This document shows positions 1 through 7,620 of a DNA stretch of 12,500 nt, piece after piece. How positions within the stretch are numbered: position 1 is the stretch's first letter; every line of letters begins with the position of its first letter. The stretch comes from Actinidia chinensis. Its lineage: Eukaryota > Streptophyta > Magnoliopsida > Ericales > Actinidiaceae. The notes below the pieces were generated by a model, which made no database searches, was not told where the DNA came from, and worked only from the letters and a program-made list of their open reading frames with translations. The stretch lies in assembly GCA_009663005.1 (NCBI GenBank), contig CM018903.1:14286760-14299259 (forward strand), written 5' to 3'. The translations under genes and the position numbers were made by a program.

Positions 1-235
1 TGCGGGCAACTCCCAGAGGACAGGGGCAACTATCATGCACACACACACAAAAAAAAATATTAGGATTTCTATTATTCAATTCAAATAAAAATATAAGGAT
101 TAAATTGATCTTTGGTCAAAAATACAAGGACCATTGGTGAATGAAATTTACCCAAATCTTAACCAATTGTTATTTGATGATGTTGCGGAAAGACCTAATT
201 ATTGGTTTTCTTTGTTCCGTCCGCGCGTCGCTGTG
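1..235. other. AT-rich intergenic DNA with short (CA)n run
   Basis: No reading frame or recognisable element is visible. A (CA)6 dinucleotide run lies at 38-49, followed by a poly-A run; the rest is AT-rich single-copy-looking DNA. It leads into the promoter-like stretch that follows. Confidence 0.5.
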
Positions 236-446
236 AACCCTAAGTTCCACACAGACAATGTATAGCCATCTAGGGCCTTCGCTTCTCCTCTCAGTCTCAG
301 GGATCGTATTCAAAATCTCTGATTACCTCTCTCTCTACGTCTATATGTCTCTCTACCCTAGAGTTCTATTCTAATTCTCGATTCGAACCGTCTCTATCTA
401 TCTAGATGTATCTCTGGATACCTTGTGATTTTTTCACTCCTTGAAT
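236..446 (+). promoter_or_regulatory. Possible promoter / CT-rich 5' leader of an unidentified plant gene
   Basis: Base composition changes here from AT-rich to pyrimidine-rich. AACCCTAA at 236-243 resembles the telo-box found near transcription starts of many plant housekeeping genes. It is followed by CT-rich sequence with short (CT)n runs around 323-358, typical of plant 5' untranslated leaders. An ATG at 258 opens a frame of only 38 codons, so it would be an upstream ORF rather than a main protein. A donor-like AT/GTAAGA occurs at about 446 and an acceptor-like TTTCAG at about 549-554, which would suit a leader intron. No coding exon can be linked to it with confidence. The motif and composition are seen; the gene is inferred. 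Confidence 0.25.
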
Positions 447-2562
447 GTAAGAAGTCTATTTTTTTGACTCTTTTTTATGTCTTTGCTGTGGGTGATCTTG
501 ATAACGATTTGTTATTCTATATGATTTTGATAACAAATTGTTGGGTTGTTTCAGTGTTGATTTATTTTGAGTATGCCTAGTCTAGTGTAGGTAAATAGGA
601 ACTGAAATCATCTCAGGCTTTTGAATTGTTGTTGAGTTGCTTAAAATAGGCCCTGTTTACATGTAGAAATTGGGTTTTTGAGTTAGACAGCTCCTGTGTG
701 TTATTTATGTTATGTTTTGGAAACTATAATGTGTGTAAAAGTTGAGATGGTTTTTTTTTACATAATTTTTGCTAACAAAATAAGGAAGAAACGGAAGAGA
801 AAAGAACACGTCATCTACTAGATGACAGAGTTTGAAGCAACGCAAATTCACAATATCATTAGGGTTTTTTTATATGGGATTGGAACCAATTGTAGTTGAA
901 TTTGTATCATACCTCTGTTCTTCCCACGACTCTGTATCGTAGTCTTACAAATTGATCAAGAAAAAGAGTAAATCAAAGCACAAACAACGCACTTGCTCCA
1001 ACTTTTACCAAGTAAGACCTTTACACCTTCCTTTGTACTACCCGAACAATCCTTGGAAACTTTTGTTTTCTAAAAGTTTAGAATTTGGGAGAAGAAATCT
1101 ATGGTTATGGTTTAAATGGTACTAGGTATGATGTGTGCTTATAAAAATTACTGAGGACAAGTAACCTCTTGCACCTGTGCAGTAAAAAGTAAGTGTGATT
1201 GTTAGTTTCCAGGTTGAGATTGGGGCGTTGGCGACCTCAGTAATTCTTGAAGGTTGTATAAGATAATATGTAGAAGATATGATGTGTAATCGGTCAGGTG
1301 GGAAAACTGAAACCATTGTTATGTTTGCGATAGCCACAACAACGTTTCTAAACTGAGGTTGTATTGATATATGTCGAGTAATGCCTTAGACGATTTCATA
1401 AACGGAACATTCCATCTTAGTCAATCTCCTCCAAGGCTTGTTCTAACTTCCACTAGTACGTTATCTCCTTCGCCGGGGTGGCAAACTATATTGTGTTCAT
1501 TGAGAGAATAATATAGTGAAGCCTTAGAGCGGGTTCTGTTCAGATTCTTAAACATACACCATCGATCAAAGAGAAAAAACAAGTCGTCATTGTGACTCTG
1601 CCCTGTCAAAAAATCGCTCCCATTAGCCTCCCAGGTTCACCTGCTCTATCTTTGCCAAATGGACCATCAACAAAAAAATGTAAACAAGTGGCAAGCTATA
1701 GCTTTCAGGTTCTGACCCCATCCAGGCATCTTACAACTAGCCATGCATAACCCTTTTTATATCTTCATTGTCAACACCCACCGAAGCCACCCTAAACTAG
1801 CAAGTTTCAGCAGCATGAGACCACAAAATTTGTTTCCTTTCAAACACTAGTTGGAATTATCATTAAGCGTGGACTTCTGTATCCTCGATGTTTTATGTGA
1901 TGACGTACAAAGCACAAGCACCCTAGTGCGGACGTACTTGATCAAAATTTTGATGGGTGATTTGAAATTGAATCAGGTGGAGCAATTTTACATGTGACTT
2001 GTGTGCTAAATTTTTTTCAATACACTATGTACAACAAACTACATACCAGTGTTGCACCCAACATTTAAGTTATTGCCAGCATTTGTTCCGAAACAATGGA
2101 TTTTAATCTTATGAGGATTTTTGCTTAAGTATGAAACTTTGATTGGTTCTGTACCGGGGTATATTTTCTCTTTTTTTCCAGGATTTCAATTTCCTTTTGC
2201 TGGAATCATATTTTTTGTCGAGTATTATGTCAAGTTTTGCCCATTAGTTAAGGTATAAAAGTTATTGGTACATAAGGTTACTGAGTTAGATTTAAGAATA
2301 AATAGGTGATGGGTAACTTTTACGGTTACTCCATTTGCAATAGTTGAAGTTCTATGCTGTTGATACCTTCATTTGTGTTATAATGAGGTTCCGTACGCAG
2401 CAACACAGTACAATTTACAAACTGGGGAACTGTTTGGTAGCCCTTTATCTTCTTGACTTTCATGCGCATTCATGGCTCATTTATATGTCGGCATAGGAGC
2501 AATTAATTCATTGGAAAACATGAAATAGAGCGTGATCTTGTATTACGTCCCACATTTTCAGT
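447..2562. other. Long stretch without recognisable gene
   Basis: AT-rich sequence of about 2.1 kb with stops in all frames. The longest open stretches are on the minus strand (about 70 codons at 1122-1337 and 62 codons at 1421-1609); neither resembles a protein family I know. Scattered acceptor-like and donor-like signals occur, as expected by chance or in an intron. No transposon ends, tandem arrays or RNA genes were seen. It could be intron or intergenic DNA. Confidence 0.5.
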
Positions 2563-2658
2563 ATGGATTGTAGAGGAAACTTCAAAGAATTGGTTGTGGA
2601 TTACTCAATGCCAAAAGAAGTTTACCATGATGAGTATATAGCCAAATCTGCAATTTAG
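2563..2658 (+). other. Candidate small exon or chance ORF (31 codons)
   Basis: A pyrimidine-containing stretch ending in TTTTCAG at about 2555-2561 is followed at once by an ATG at 2563 and a 31-codon frame starting MDCRGNFKELVVDYS and ending at TAG. The acidic/hydrophobic mix is protein-like and an acceptor-like site precedes it, which is why it is listed. I do not recognise a family. The length is well within what chance gives, and no donor-linked continuation can be proved. It could belong to one spliced gene with the candidates at 3326-3417 and 3598-3662. Confidence 0.15.
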
Positions 2659-2770
2659 ATTGCTGACTGCAACAATGACATGCAACCAACTTACTCTGTA
2701 GGTTGCCTCATGTTGTTTCAGTCAAGTGCTTTACAACATTGTCTCTAGATTTCTTTTTGCGCCAGCTCTT

Positions 2771-2906
2771 AAGCCCTTAGGGGTCGTTTGGCTGTCGGAT
2801 AGTATCAAGTGGATAATTTTTAGAGGGGGATAATATTTGGAGGGGGATAACTTTTAACTTTGTTTTGGATACTTTTTAAAATGGGTGGATAAGGGTGGGC
2901 GATTAG

Positions 2907-2942
<36 letters not shown>

Positions 2943-3251
2943 TCTAGATAGTAAAAAAATATATTTTATTTTTCTATATATATAAAAATAAAAATATAAA
3001 TTTGTTTCTCTCTCTATATTTTTTTCCTTATCCCCACCCTTCTCCCACCCGGATAACTTTTAGTTGGGGGGTGAGGGCCATCCCAAATTATCGCCTCCTA
3101 TCCGCCGCTGAGGGAAAAAGGGGTGGAGGGAAAAAAATATCTGGGGGAAAAAAAAAAGATCCGCTGAATAAAACCATCCAAAAGCTGCGATAAAAAAATT
3201 CATGGGAGAAAAGTTATCCCCCCTCACTCCGCTAGCCAAGACAAGCCATTA
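2771..3251. mobile_element. MITE-like element with nested inverted repeats and near-perfect 9-bp flanking duplication
   Basis: The flanks AAGCCCTTA (2771-2779) and AAGCCATTA (3243-3251) differ at one base and bracket 463 bp. The ends are imperfect inverted repeats: GGGGTCGTTTGGCTGTCGGA on the left, and the complement of CTCCGCTAGCCAAGAC on the right. Inside, a longer inverted repeat pairs about 2883-2932 (GGGTGGATAAGGGTGGG...) with about 3006-3051 (...CCCCACCCTTCTCCCACCC), separated by an AT-rich loop. The phrase GGATAACTTTTA is also repeated directly at about 2847 and 3051. There is no coding capacity. A 9-bp duplication would fit a Mutator-like origin. A shorter TTA duplication, with the ends shifted a few bases, would instead fit a Tourist/PIF-type MITE. 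Superfamily is left open. Confidence 0.6.
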
Positions 3252-3325
3252 GTACTTCTTGTTGGGTCCATAGCAAAAATAAGAAGCACTTCGTGTTATT
3301 TCTTAACTTCCTTCCACTTAAGCAG

Positions 3326-3662
3326 ATTTCAATGATATAGTGGTGTTCTATGTTAATGACAGGTTAATTCAGTGCCTTGAAGCTGCGGTGGGTTGCCAGC
3401 TGAATTTCACCATTTAACATATATAGAGAGAATATGGTTATTTGGCGCTCAGCTTGAATTTAACACAATTCAGAAAATTAAAAACGAGAGGATTGTCCTT
3501 GGTTATATTATTGTCATAGTTTTTTTTTGGTGTTTTTTCCCAAGTTTCTAGCCGTCCCAAGGTAAAAAGAAGGAATAAGATGCATCTTTTTTATCAGGTT
3601 TATTCACTGAAACAAAAGCCTTCCAAAAGAATGATAAGCGAGCCAAAATGGTGTTGAGCTGA
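3326..3662 (+). other. Two candidate terminal-exon-like open stretches
   Basis: After an acceptor-like CTTAAGCAG ending at 3325, a frame stays open to TAA at 3417; it contains DIVVFYVNDRLIQCLEAAVG, which looks protein-like. A second stretch follows TTTTTTATCAG (ending 3597) and stays open to TGA at 3660-3662, with the lysine-rich residues LFTETKAFQKNDKRAKMVLS. Either could be the last exon of alternative transcripts, or a relic of a gene whose intron was hit by the MITE just upstream. No family is recognised and no start codon or upstream exon is secured. Chance is a real alternative. Confidence 0.15.
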
Positions 3663-4114
3663 GGATTATGACAGCGACGGTCAAGTGGTTTGAGAGAAGT
3701 TGATTCAGGTGAAGATTGAATATAGGTGAAAGGGATATACAGAAAATAGGTAGCCTCCCGCAAACTTGCCATTGGGATGGGGGATCTGGCAAGTCATTAG
3801 TTTGGTAATTAGATGTAGTATTGAGTTGCTGCTGCTTTTCTTAGAAATCTTATGCATTGTATTTATGTGTAGTTTACTATGGATTGCAACCATGTGATGA
3901 CTAGGCTATTGTGGATGAGAGTTGCTTAACTATTTAACTATTGTAGTCATTTTACATTGTTATCTTTTTGTATGTTTTCCACCTTTACACATTGTCAACA
4001 ATTAAAATTTTTCTCTTTCAAATTAAGTTTGCTATAGAAATTTTAGAATGATAATGATTGCCGGCTAGGTTTTAGAATGCTTTTCACATTTACGTGCATA
4101 AAACTAATTAGTGA
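3663..4114. other. AT-rich DNA without recognisable feature
   Basis: No frame, repeat or element end could be supported in this 450-bp stretch. Minus-strand open frames at 3548-3893 overlap each other in different frames and show no family resemblance. Sequence becomes more AT-rich toward the transposon remnant on the right; the left boundary of that remnant is not clear and may lie in here. Confidence 0.4.
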
Positions 4115-4716
4115 CAATATTTTTCTCACCTTTATTGTTTTGTAATTTTTAAATTTAAAATTATAGGTGACGAAAGTTTTTCCTTATTAATATTGTTTAC
4201 ATGATTATTTTCCAACCACTATTGGTGATAACAAAAATATATATCCAAATAGTGATAAAATATTGTCATAAAATAGTCACTATAGTACGAAAGTTTTTCC
4301 TCATCCCTATTGTTTACATTATAATATTGAGGCAACTACTTTGACAAAAAATATGTTATAATGTGGGATGAATATTTTGTCATAAAAAGTCACTATAGGT
4401 GACGAATTTTTTTCTCACCTATGTTGTTTACTTGGTCATTTTTCAGCAACTATTTGTGACGAAATAGATAATTGATGACAAAAAAATATCAAAATGGTGA
4501 TGAAATATTTCGTCACAAATCCTTCATTATAGGTGAGGAAATAAATTTTGTCACAAAACATATATTATAGGTGACGAAATAAAAATTTTGTCACCATGAG
4601 ACTTTCTGTGATGACCCTTTGTTGAGGAAACAGTTTTGTCATCTATATCATTTGTGAGAAAAAACATACAATTCGAGACGAATTTAATTCGTCACCCAAG
4701 ACCAATTTTGTTGTAG
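4115..4716. mobile_element. CACTA (En/Spm)-like non-autonomous transposon remnant
   Basis: The stretch is packed with the motif GGTGACGAA and its complement TTCGTCAC (for example at 4166-4174, 4398-4406, 4513-4519, 4571-4579, 4690-4696). Such dense short subterminal motifs are typical of plant CACTA elements. The right end reads ACCAATTTTGTTGTAG; its complement, CTACAACAAAATTGGT, matches the usual inside of a CACTA terminus, where CACTACAA would be expected. The final TG of the terminus is degraded (TAGCATG rather than TAGTG). No left terminus and no transposase frame are visible, so this is a truncated or deletion derivative. The family assignment rests on motif resemblance, not on a database match. 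Confidence 0.55.
4161..4527 (+). repeat. Tandem repeat, three units of about 115-135 bp
   Basis: Units start at about 4161, 4281 and 4393. Each begins TATAGGTGACGAA or a variant, continues with TTTTTCC/CTCA, then (T)ATTGTTTAC, then a CAACTA block. The first two end in TTGTCATAAAA followed by GTCAC; the third carries TTCGTCACAAATC. Spacing of the shared CGAA core is 117 and 115 bp between successive units. Two shortened units starting TATAGGTGA follow at about 4528 and 4566. The repeat lies wholly inside the CACTA-like remnant. Confidence 0.6.
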
Positions 4717-4935
4717 CATGAATCAAATTTGATTCAGTCTTTCATGAGAAAATAAATTACATCAAAGTTGATATTCACTTTATTTAGAAAAAAGTTCGTT
4801 CTAAGGTTATTATTCTCTTTTTATGTCCCATCTTTTTCTCAAATTGTTGATATGTTCACTAAGTTCATTGGACCCTCATTGCTGAAGTCATTTCTTGTCA
4901 AGGTAGGACTTGTAGATATCTTTGCGTCAGCTTGA
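4717..4935 (+). pseudogene. Ty1/copia polyprotein C-terminus (RNase H end), broken
   Basis: This is the last part of a copia-type gag-pol gene; in an intact element the RNase H domain removes RNA from the RNA/DNA hybrid during reverse transcription. The first readable block (4738 onward) contains SVFHEKINYIKVDIHFI, matching the family pattern of FHER, then H-I-x-V-D-x-H-F. An in-frame TAG follows, then a frameshift. The second block (4837-4935) reads SQIVDMFTKFIGPSLLKSF and then VKVGLVDIF before its stop, matching the conserved copia end (ADxFTK...LGxxxxxxLGxxxI). It is directly followed by a polypurine tract and LTR, as expected. Everything upstream is missing, replaced by the CACTA-like remnant. 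Orientation is +. Confidence 0.8.
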
Positions 4936-4942
4936 GAGGGAG
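4934..4942 (+). other. Polypurine tract of the copia element
   Basis: GAGAGGGAG lies immediately before TGTTGG at 4943. In copia elements a purine run at this place primes plus-strand DNA synthesis. It overlaps the final stop codon of the polyprotein remnant. Confidence 0.7.
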
Positions 4943-5167
4943 TGTTGGAATTAGGAGATTCGTCTCCGAATTAGATTATGAAGCTTTCTTAATCTAGTCG
5001 CCGATAATAGGTCATGTTCACCATAATTTATTCCCTTGATTTTTTCCTTTATCTACTTTTCCTTACCTAGATATAGGTTGCATTATATCTTGAGGTGTGG
5101 TTGATTAATATAAGTAAGCCTTTCCATTATTTCTACTATTTCATACCTAATTCGCTAAAATTCTTCA
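4943..5167 (+). mobile_element. Ty1/copia 3' LTR (about 225 bp)
   Basis: It starts TGTTGGAATTAGGAG right after the polypurine tract, the standard start of plant copia LTRs. The proposed end is ...AAATTCTTCA (CA at 5166-5167), chosen because LTRs end in CA and composition changes there; this end is less certain than the start. A TATA-like ATTAATATAAG lies at about 5104-5114. No matching 5' LTR is present in the window, so the element is a 3' fragment. Target duplications cannot be checked. Confidence 0.65.
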
Positions 5168-5530
5168 AAAATCAAATCTGATCCTCAAAGAACAAAGAAC
5201 AAATAAACAGATAGATTTCCCCCAAATCCAAAACCCGAAGAAGTGTTTTTTTGTTTTCTTTATATGTGCAAATGCAAAGGAAAATAGAACACTTTTAGAG
5301 AGAGAGAGAGGGTGGTCAGGAGGTGGGGTTCGACATGGTTCAAAATATAGGGGAAATTGATGGAGAATGGGAAACGTTTCAGATCTGGGAAGGAGAGAGA
5401 AAGAGAGAGAGAGAGAGGAGAAGAAGCTCCATACTTGTTCAAGAGTGTTGCAGAGAGGGCCTTCTGCCATGGCTTGCTCGTCGCTTCAGATTGGGATTGG
5501 GAAAGGGGGTTTGGCGCTAAAACACTTTCA
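5168..5530. promoter_or_regulatory. GA-microsatellite-rich segment resembling a plant gene 5' region, strand ambiguous
   Basis: Two (GA)n runs, at about 5300-5311 and 5386-5417, lie in moderately GC-rich DNA unlike the AT-rich flanks. On the + strand they would form a purine-rich leader upstream of ATG 5469, which has a strong plant context (CTGCCATGGCTTGC) and reads MACSSLQIGIGKGGLAL before running into AT-rich sequence (stop after 5555). On the minus strand the same DNA gives a CT-rich tract, a TATA-like ATATAAAG at about 5258-5265, and frames rich in Ser/Leu. The palindrome GCCATGGC at 5467-5474 gives an ATGGC on both strands. It may be a captured or truncated first exon or promoter; no protein family is recognised. 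Confidence 0.3.
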
Positions 5531-5635
5531 TTGTACACTTTATTGGCATATTTGATAATAGATTTTAATTTAATGGAATTCACAATCATATCTTAATCCC
5601 AAGGAAATTAGGAAGGATACTAGATATATAGTTAT

Positions 5636-5793
5636 GATTGGACTATAAATACCACCTCCTCCCTTGAGATTCATAATCCTTTGTTTTTGGGATATTAATT
5701 TTCAATGAATAATTGATGAGTTTAATTTTTATATTAGAATATAAAATATAAAATTAATAGTCCCAATAAAAACTAGAGTGTTATAGTCCAATC
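5636..5793. mobile_element. 158-bp foldback / MITE-like element
   Basis: GATTGGACTATAA at 5636-5648 and its exact complement TTATAGTCCAATC at 5781-5793 form perfect 13-bp inverted ends. An inner pair, TTTTTGGGATATTAATTTT (about 5685-5703) and AAATTAATAGTCCCAATAAAA (about 5752-5772), extends the foldback. It is AT-rich and non-coding. A convincing target duplication is not visible next to the ends, so the superfamily is unknown. Confidence 0.5.
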
Positions 5794-5950
5794 AAATCTT
5801 CAAAATTTGTTATTAAATGTGGGAAGTAGAGTGTACAAACATTGTCACCATATTCCTGATATAAAAGTGATTAAATGTAGGTGTCCAGATGTATATTACG
5901 AAAACAAAACAAAAAATAAAATAAAATTGTTGATTATGGAACAACATAGA

Positions 5951-6460
5951 TGTGAAGTTGGTGGGGACATCAGATCCAGACTCCTACTTCTTACCCCGTG
6001 TTATATACCGCTATTCATAAGGCATACCCAGTTTCATTATGGCTAGATAGTGGACTGTTTCACTGGACCTAATGCATAGGCCCATTAGGTAGTTTTTATT
6101 TATTAGTTCTTTAGTGACCTTATTTTATTTGAGTTATTTGTTTTGAACTTAATTTATTAGGTTTTAGATTTCTTGGTTTTTGGACCTATTGTATTTGGGC
6201 CCATTTATTTTTTTCGTACTTTTTTAGGGTTGGGTTGTTTCTATTTAAATGTGGTTTTGTTAATGAAGAAAGACAGTTGATGATTTGAATAAAAGAAAGA
6301 CGACTGGTTTTTCTCTCCAACCTTTGATTTTGGCGGAAGCACGAACTCCCTCCCATTCTTCTTTGATTCCCGTGAAGCCAAACTTTCTTCCCCCTCCCAT
6401 TCTACCTTTCTTGTTACTAGTTATTTATTTTTGTTTACTAATTGATTGCCTCCGGCTCCA
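5951..6460 (+). repeat. 5' LTR of the chromovirus (510 bp)
   Basis: The start TGTGAAGTTGGTGGGG aligns with TGGGAAGTTGGTGGGA at 12257, and no similarity extends further left, which fixes the boundary. The end GGCTCCA (CA at 6459-6460) sits one base before the primer binding site, the usual spacing. Shared blocks with the 3' LTR include CATTATGGCTAGATA and CTTATTTTATTTGAGTTATT. A TATA-like TATTTAAAT at 6242-6250 and a poly-A-signal-like AATAAA at 6288-6293 are placed as expected for U3 promoter and R/U5 processing signals. Promoter activity is inferred only from position. Confidence 0.85.
6242..6250 (+). promoter_or_regulatory. TATA-like box in the 5' LTR
   Basis: TATTTAAAT lies 291 bp into the LTR, in the position expected for the U3 promoter. 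An AATAAA 38 bp downstream (6288-6293) could serve as the polyadenylation signal in R. The corresponding part of the 3' LTR lies outside the window. Confidence 0.4.
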
Positions 6461-6461
6461 T

Positions 6462-6476
6462 TGGTATCAATGAGCC
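6462..6476 (+). other. Primer binding site, initiator tRNA-Met type
   Basis: TGGTATCAATGAGCC, one base after the LTR, resembles the plant initiator methionine tRNA 3'-end complement (TGGTATCAGAGCC) with two extra bases and a small change after TGGTATCA. In an active element the tRNA would prime minus-strand synthesis here. Its place fixes the 5' LTR end. Confidence 0.75.
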
Positions 6477-7620
6477 GAATCGATCTCCTTGTCACCAAAA
6501 CCTATAATTTGTCCTCATCGACATCATCTGCTGCCACCCCACCTTCGCCCGAGTCCCCATAAGCACAATCGTACTCCTTGAAGCACGATTTGCTTAATGA
6601 ACCCCGATTTGGTCAAATCAACTGTTTCAAAAAAAAACATAAATGTTTTCGGTCTATACCAAAGTAGTCAAAATAGACTTTTGATATCACCACTCTCTTG
6701 CGCTCGCCTCGACAAGACGAGTCGGGAACATCAAAATAGACACCATTCCGCCTCCACCGCCGCTCCACTCGCCACAGTCCCGTCGCGGCCTATATCTAAC
6801 TCTCACTCACGCGCTCCCACGCGCCGAGTGTGAATAGGCGAGTGAACTCAGTCGCCCTATACCGTCACGTGCCGATGCACCAACGTCGGCTACGCGTCAC
6901 TAGCTCCACCACGTCAGCACTGATGTCCAAAAATATCAGTTTTAGTGGGAAACATTTCCGTAATTCAGTTCGGTGGAAAATTTTTCTGGAATATTATTCA
7001 GTGAAAAAAAGTTTGGAACTATTCAGTTCACGTGAAAAAAAGCTCTAAAAATCTCAGTTCAGTGGGCAAAAAGTTTCCGAAATTGCAGATCCGTGGAGAG
7101 AGTCTCAGTAATTACAATTCGGCGAATCAGTTTTCCTACAATTGCAAAACAGCCGTGACAACTCAGCATAAGTTCTGGACTTCTCTTACTTTTGGTTAGT
7201 GTAATTTCGGCAAGTTCTAAATACGATATCATATTGATCTTAGGTGCTTGATTTTTCATATCTTTCCCCCCTCAAAAAAAATTAATACCCTTGAATCTCT
7301 AATTGCACCAATATCTTATTATTAATTTGTGGAGCTTTGCCAAAATACATGGGAATTCATTACTGCTGAAGGTTCACGTTCTACCATCGACACTAGTACT
7401 ACTCGCACACAATGTAGTGACACGGATGCATCTTGTTCCCTTTTGTTACTACGTTAGTCATCTTCGGTGAGTCTGCTTTTTTTATTTTATTTTATTTTTG
7501 TTAAAAAAAACCGTTGGATCTCTATTGCAGTTTTCCTCCTTAGTTGTGTCTAGTATGTAGCTTTTTTTTTGCGTTTGCGTAGTGGTCGTTTCATTTTTAC
7601 AATCGAGGCCATTCTCTACC
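6477..7620 (+). other. Long untranslated leader between primer binding site and gag
   Basis: About 1.1 kb separates the primer binding site from the first gag-like codons. It contains no retroelement domain in any frame. Three parts differ in composition: 6477-6690 mixed; 6690-6920 rich in C and in CpG dinucleotides (for example GTCGCGG, CACGCGC, GGCTACGCG); 6935-7170 a degenerate 30-bp tandem repeat. The remainder, 7170-7620, is T-rich with poly-T and poly-A runs and one intron-like stretch (7467-7530). Short open frames in the leader are not supported as genes. Confidence 0.6.
6935..7170 (+). repeat. Degenerate tandem repeat, about eight units of about 30 bp
   Basis: A core like ATTCAGTTCGGTGGAAAA followed by a TTTCTGGAA-like block recurs. 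The CAG/CAA of successive units falls at 6937, 6966, 6999, 7024, 7055, 7086, 7115 and 7145, giving spacings of 29, 33, 25, 31, 31, 29 and 30 bp. Units vary by substitutions and small indels; the last two are the weakest. It lies in the retrotransposon leader. Function is unknown; leader tandem repeats are known in other plant retrotransposons. Confidence 0.65.

Noticed and set aside
1421..1609. 62-codon minus-strand frame with a balanced amino-acid mix
   Set aside because: Looks slightly protein-like, but I see no motif, and there is no start context, splice partner or neighbour to support it.
3002..3193. 63-codon + strand frame
   Set aside because: It lies wholly inside the MITE-like element and reads low-complexity Lys/Gly-rich sequence.
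5165..5589. Overlapping minus-strand frames of 101 and 109 codons rich in Ser, Leu and Phe
   Set aside because: Their length comes from the CT-microsatellite on that strand, which lacks stops. Two frames are open at once and neither resembles a known protein.
6597..7048. Two + strand frames of 78 and 72 codons in the retrotransposon leader
   Set aside because: They lie in the CpG-rich and tandem-repeat leader, show no family resemblance and no retroelement domain; probably chance.
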